Below are positions 60,650 to 64,000 of a stretch of 64,000 nucleotides of DNA, one piece after another. The notes under the pieces are model-generated. The model saw only the letters and a program-made list of their open reading frames with translations. It searched no databases and was not told the DNA's origin. Source of the DNA: Pycnopodia helianthoides (Eukaryota > Echinodermata > Asteroidea > Forcipulatida > Asteriidae); the NCBI GenBank assembly GCA_032158295.1, contig CM063260.1:6891501-6955500 (forward strand), in the 5' to 3' direction. The position numbers and the translations under genes were made by a program. Position 1 is the first letter of the stretch, and every line of letters begins with the position of its first letter.

Positions 60650-60785
60650 TTACAAACCTGCAACTTTTGGATTAGCATGCCCATAAGGTCACATGGTTCA
60701 AGTCCCACTCTAGACAATTTTTCTTTGTTCAAAATAGTTTAAATTGACTGAGTCAGTTTCCCGTGTGGTTTATTACTTGATCTTT
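60650..60785 (+). repeat. SINE fragment
   Basis: ATGGTTCAAGTCCCACTCTAGACAA followed by TTTTTCTTTGTTCAAAATAG ... CAGTTTCCCGTGTGGTTTATTAC, matching the 3' half of the copy at 60925. Confidence 0.7.
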
Positions 60786-60924
60786 AAAATGATAAGTGGT
60801 ATATCCCCTTAAGGTGATCCCTTTCCTGCCCCTTCCCAGGTTGTATCGTAAACTTGAGTGTGATTCTTGGCTAAACGGCAGTTTACACATTGACTGACTG
60901 GAACCCCCAAATGACAAATAGGGA

Positions 60925-61080
60925 GACTGCCAACATCACGGCTAGGTAGCTCAGTTGGTAGAGTGCCAGCACGTTAGTCCAGAGGTTGCAGGTTCAAGTC
61001 CCACTCTAGTCAATATTTTATGTCAACCCCAAATTTACACAGTCGTCAGTTTTCGTTGTGGCTTTTATTACTTAGCTGTG
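60925..61080 (+). repeat. tRNA-derived SINE with A and B boxes
   Basis: GGCTAGGTAGCTCAGTTGGTAGAG (A box) and GCAGGTTCAAGTCCCACTCT (B box) form a tRNA-like head at 60941-61012, preceded by GGGAGACTGCCAACATC and followed by a CAACCCCAAATTTACACAGTCGTCAGTTTTCG body. Stem pairing is imperfect, and the flanks recur in other copies, so it is a SINE and not a tRNA gene. Confidence 0.8.
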
Positions 61081-62004
61081 TTTCTTTAACTACATTATTT
61101 TACAACTCATCACTCGCAAACTTAATCAGGACCAGTCAATTTCTCTACTTTATTCAAGTTAATCATGATTTTTTTTGATGATGGAAATTTATTAAACAAG
61201 AGTGAGGGGACATGTGACTCCACAATTGCTCAGTGCCCCCCCCCTACCAAAAAACAAAAATAAATCAATTAACTAATTAATGACGGCAGCAGGGATCGAT
61301 CGTATAAATTTTGGTTTATTAAACAGGTAGGCCTACTCCACTAAATGTACAAAACAGTGGTTGAAAATCCCTGCAGTTATTCCTTTATACATGATGATGG
61401 CTACTTTAAAAAGTGAGCGTCGTCAAAGAGGGTGCTGCTATTTAGCTGAATACTATTTTATAGTAAAACTTAGCCGGTGACGGCAGTCCACTATGTACTA
61501 TTAGTATCTTACTTATTAACACTGCGCTGCACTCTCGCACAGTCATCGACTGTACCGTTTTAAAAAAAATGTGATTACTCATTAACGGTGCGGTCAAAAA
61601 TCGCGAAATTTTTTAAGTTCCTCAATGGACCATAGCCGGATAACACTAGTACCAGCAGATTTAGCTTGGGGTGAGTCTTCGACCTACAGTCACCTTTAAT
61701 TTCGAAGCCCCATAGAATTCCCCTGAGGCCCAAGGAATTCCCCTGAGGCTATCCCTAACCCCATAAACACGATCCAAGGTCTTAGATCTAGCCGCTGTTA
61801 CTTGGGGGCAATCAATCATCCTGTCACTGTTCCAGACATCGGGCAGACACCAGGTGCAGGTTGTGGTTTCGGGTTGGCCAAGTAAATAAGATACCTTGTT
61901 TCTCAGAAGACTGGTAAGCACTGGAAAGCAGTGCAAAAAAAAAAAAAAAATGAAAAAAAAAATGATTTTGGTAACATTTTTTTTTTTTTTTGCAACTGAG
62001 TGTG
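61080..62004. other. Intergenic
   Basis: No gene supported. Contains a C-run at 61237-61244 and A/T runs at 61935-61992. DDB2 promoter elements would lie upstream (plus-side) of 60475, but none can be named. Confidence 0.45.
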
Positions 62005-63000
62005 CTTACCATCCAGGGACATTGTTTTGCATTTTTTTTCTTCTTCTGGGGATTCAGTTAACGTTTCTGAGTCTAATGATACCATGTTAGAAGAGTTTGT
62101 GAGCAGCCAAAATAGTTTTACAAGCAATTTCACACCGTACGGTAGCGGACCGTGCGATACTGTAACGGTGTAATTTTGATGGATTTGGGTAAAAATTTGT
62201 TTTTTGTTTCAACTGAGTGTGCTTACCCCCTATGAATATTTTTTTTCATTTTTTTGTTGTTCTGGGGATTCAGTGAACGTTTCTGAGTCTAATGATACCA
62301 TGTTAGAAGAGTTTGTGAGCAGCCAAAATAGTTTTACAAGCAATTTCACACCGTACGGTAGCGGACCGTGCGATACTGTAACGGTGTAATTTTGATGGAT
62401 TTGGGTAAAAATTCGTTTTTTTGTTTCAACTGAGTGTGCTTACCCCCTATGAACATTTTTTTCATTTTTTTTGTTGTTCTTGGGATTCAGTGAACGTTTC
62501 TGAGTCTAATGATACCATGTTAGAAGAGTTTTTGAGCAGCCAAAATAGTTTTACACGCAATTTCACACCGTACGGTAGCGGACCGTGCGATACTGTAACG
62601 GTGTGATTTTGATGGATTTGGGCAAAAATTAGGTTTTTTTTTGTTTCAACTGAGTGTGCTTACCCCCTATGAACATTTTGTTTGCATTTTTTTTTGTTCT
62701 GGGGATTCAGTGAACGTTTCTGAGTCTAATGATACCATGTTAGAAGAGTTTGTGAGCAGCCAAAATAGTTTTACACGCAATTTCACATGGTACTGCAGCA
62801 AACAGTGCGATAGTGTAACGGTGTGATTTTAATGGATTTGGGTAAAAAATTAAACAAAAATTGATTTTTCACTTTTTTTGATTTTTTTTTTTTCTTGGGA
62901 TTGAGTGAACGATTCTGAGTCTAATGGTACCATGTTAGAAGAGTTTGTGAGCAGCCAAATTAGTGTTATGCGCAATTTCACACCGTACTGCAGATGACTG
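62005..63000. repeat. ~217-bp satellite, five units
   Basis: Spacing between equivalent GGGATTCAG positions is 216, 217, 220 and 195. Each unit has a T-rich part, then GGGATTCAGTGAACGTTTCTGAGTC, a well-kept core around GTTAGAAGAGTTTGTGAGCAGC and CACACCGTACGGTAGCGGACCG, and GTAACGGTGTAATTTTG. Units 2-4 each keep a 61-codon frame. The fourth and fifth units are more diverged, and the T-rich part is the most variable. Confidence 0.92.
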
Positions 63001-63152
63001 TGCGAGGGCGGGACGGACGCTTTTCAAGGTCATAGTGCAGCGGAGGGTTAAGAGTACGAGTATGAGAAAAACTTTTTCCCCTCAAATAATAAGTATGTAC
63101 AGTGTATGCATGTGTGTGAATCATTTGGGATGTACTTCAAGATACACTATCC

Positions 63153-63266
63153 GGGGTAATTGCAGAATACCCCGCCACTCACTTGCATGCACTCACTTTT
63201 GCATCTCGTTCTTTATCCGTTGTAACGCTGTAGCCACAAACCGGCGGGGTATTCTGCAATTGAGCC
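63153..63266. mobile_element. 114-bp hAT-like MITE
   Basis: 8-bp direct repeats CACTATCC at 63145-63152 and 63267-63274 flank termini GGGGTAATTGCAGAATACCCCGCC and its near-complement. A 19-base core, AATTGCAGAATACCCCGCC, is perfectly inverted (63158-63176, 63243-63261). An 8-bp target duplication fits the hAT superfamily. Confidence 0.8.
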
Positions 63267-63274
63267 CACTATCC

Positions 63275-64000
63275 TATGGCAATAAGCATCTGCTGAAGGG
63301 ATTTTAAACCATTAAAATATTGACGGAAAAAATAGAGGTCGGGTAGGCCTACGGCATATTACATTATTGGCCCGAATATATTATATCAAACATCTTGTTA
63401 CAAAAAAAAAGTTACAGGGGTGACTCAGTTTCCAAAATATAAACATTAATACAAGCATGGAGGTTCTACCTCCATGATCGATCACGTCCATCTCTGTCCA
63501 TCGGCATCAGATACAAGTTACAACTACGGTTATACACAGACACAGCACAGGGGTACAAACAAGTTACAACTTGTCAATTTTCATAAAACTTACTTCACTT
63601 GTCTGCAGCACGGAAGTCAAACCATGCCCAAATCGGCTGTCAGCTGTAAAAAATAAGTCGTAATCTTAGATCGACACTGTTAATATTGTTGTCATCACAT
63701 TCTGCATTCACGTGTCTGATTTTTGATCTTACATAACAACAAACTGATGCACACCATGGTGCCTGGACTTCTCGTCCTCATTTTGCTTTATTGAGAGCAG
63801 AGTTAGTTTTTGCATCAGACTATGGCGGCAATGTTTTGCAAACTTTTCCCGCGGGTTGGCATTTAAATGACCTTTACCCCCAAAGAACTGCACTGCTGTC
63901 GACGACTGTTTTACCCTCAAATAGTTGAAACACTTAAAATCGTTATCAATTGGAAAAATTTCAACAACAAAATCACAAGATGTATGCAAAATATTCACAA
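63275..64000. other. Window end, nothing recognised
   Basis: No gene, repeat or RNA that I can support. Confidence 0.4.

Noticed and set aside
60941..61012. Possible tRNA gene with good A and B boxes
   Set aside because: Acceptor and anticodon stems pair poorly, and the flanking body recurs at 59605 and 60650, so it is a SINE head.
61661..61936. 91-codon minus-strand frame upstream of DDB2
   Set aside because: Considered as an extra 5' exon, but there is no donor site joining it to 60439 and no family similarity.

Overview
The window looks like nuclear DNA of a marine deuterostome, most likely an echinoderm and perhaps a sea star. The evidence is large introns with GT/AG splice sites, dense MITE, SINE, Penelope and LINE debris, a DED-NACHT-LRR receptor gene, a DDB2 orthologue, and an expanded family of secreted C-type lectins. 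Phylum is inferred from gene content and repeat style; no search was run.

Positions 1-29,800 hold a head-to-tail array of single-exon, plus-strand lectin genes of about 245 codons: a signal peptide, a C-type lectin domain (CTLD), and a C-terminal PAN/apple-like domain. Complete copies lie at 2010, 5236, 13830, 24835 and 27466. The copy at 10812 carries one in-frame stop. The copy at 21490 is split by a 242-bp TA-flanked MITE and has lost its normal stop. Fragments lie at 4293-4685, 15125-15163 and 17789-17817. Most genes share an upstream block of 1.2-1.9 kb. Two segments recur almost unchanged: 11611-14775 with 22616-25780, and 15125-16716 with 28165-29756. The signal peptide, CTLD start and PAN domain stay nearly constant, while the stretch holding the usual Ca2+/sugar-site residues differs from copy to copy. 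Inside the array are an antisense Gypsy-type relic (LTR, tRNA-Leu primer site, gag) and a frameshifted Penelope-like element.

Positions 30,600-37,000 are a transposon graveyard: a TIR element around a CT microsatellite, a large foldback element, a clean 899-bp Mutator-like MITE with 9-bp target-site duplications, and a Penelope remnant.

Positions 37,682-45,540 encode a plus-strand DED-NACHT-LRR receptor in three coding exons, with a truncated LINE in the second intron. Next come a 31-bp minisatellite ordered as 62-bp dimers (45,931-46,374) and a 42-bp tandem repeat (48,440-48,795).

Positions 49,130-60,439 (minus strand) contain DDB2, the UV-damage recognition WD40 protein, in ten coding exons. 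Its introns carry tRNA-derived SINEs and several perfect or near-perfect hairpins. The window ends with a ~217-bp satellite (62,005-63,000) and a 114-bp hAT-like MITE.

DDB2 needs three single-base insertions to read through, the NACHT exon one, and the Penelope element at least two frame changes. The gene changes are all of the same sign, which suggests residual deletion errors of a long-read assembly rather than decay. The near-identical lectin blocks could likewise be real recent duplications or two haplotypes joined in tandem.
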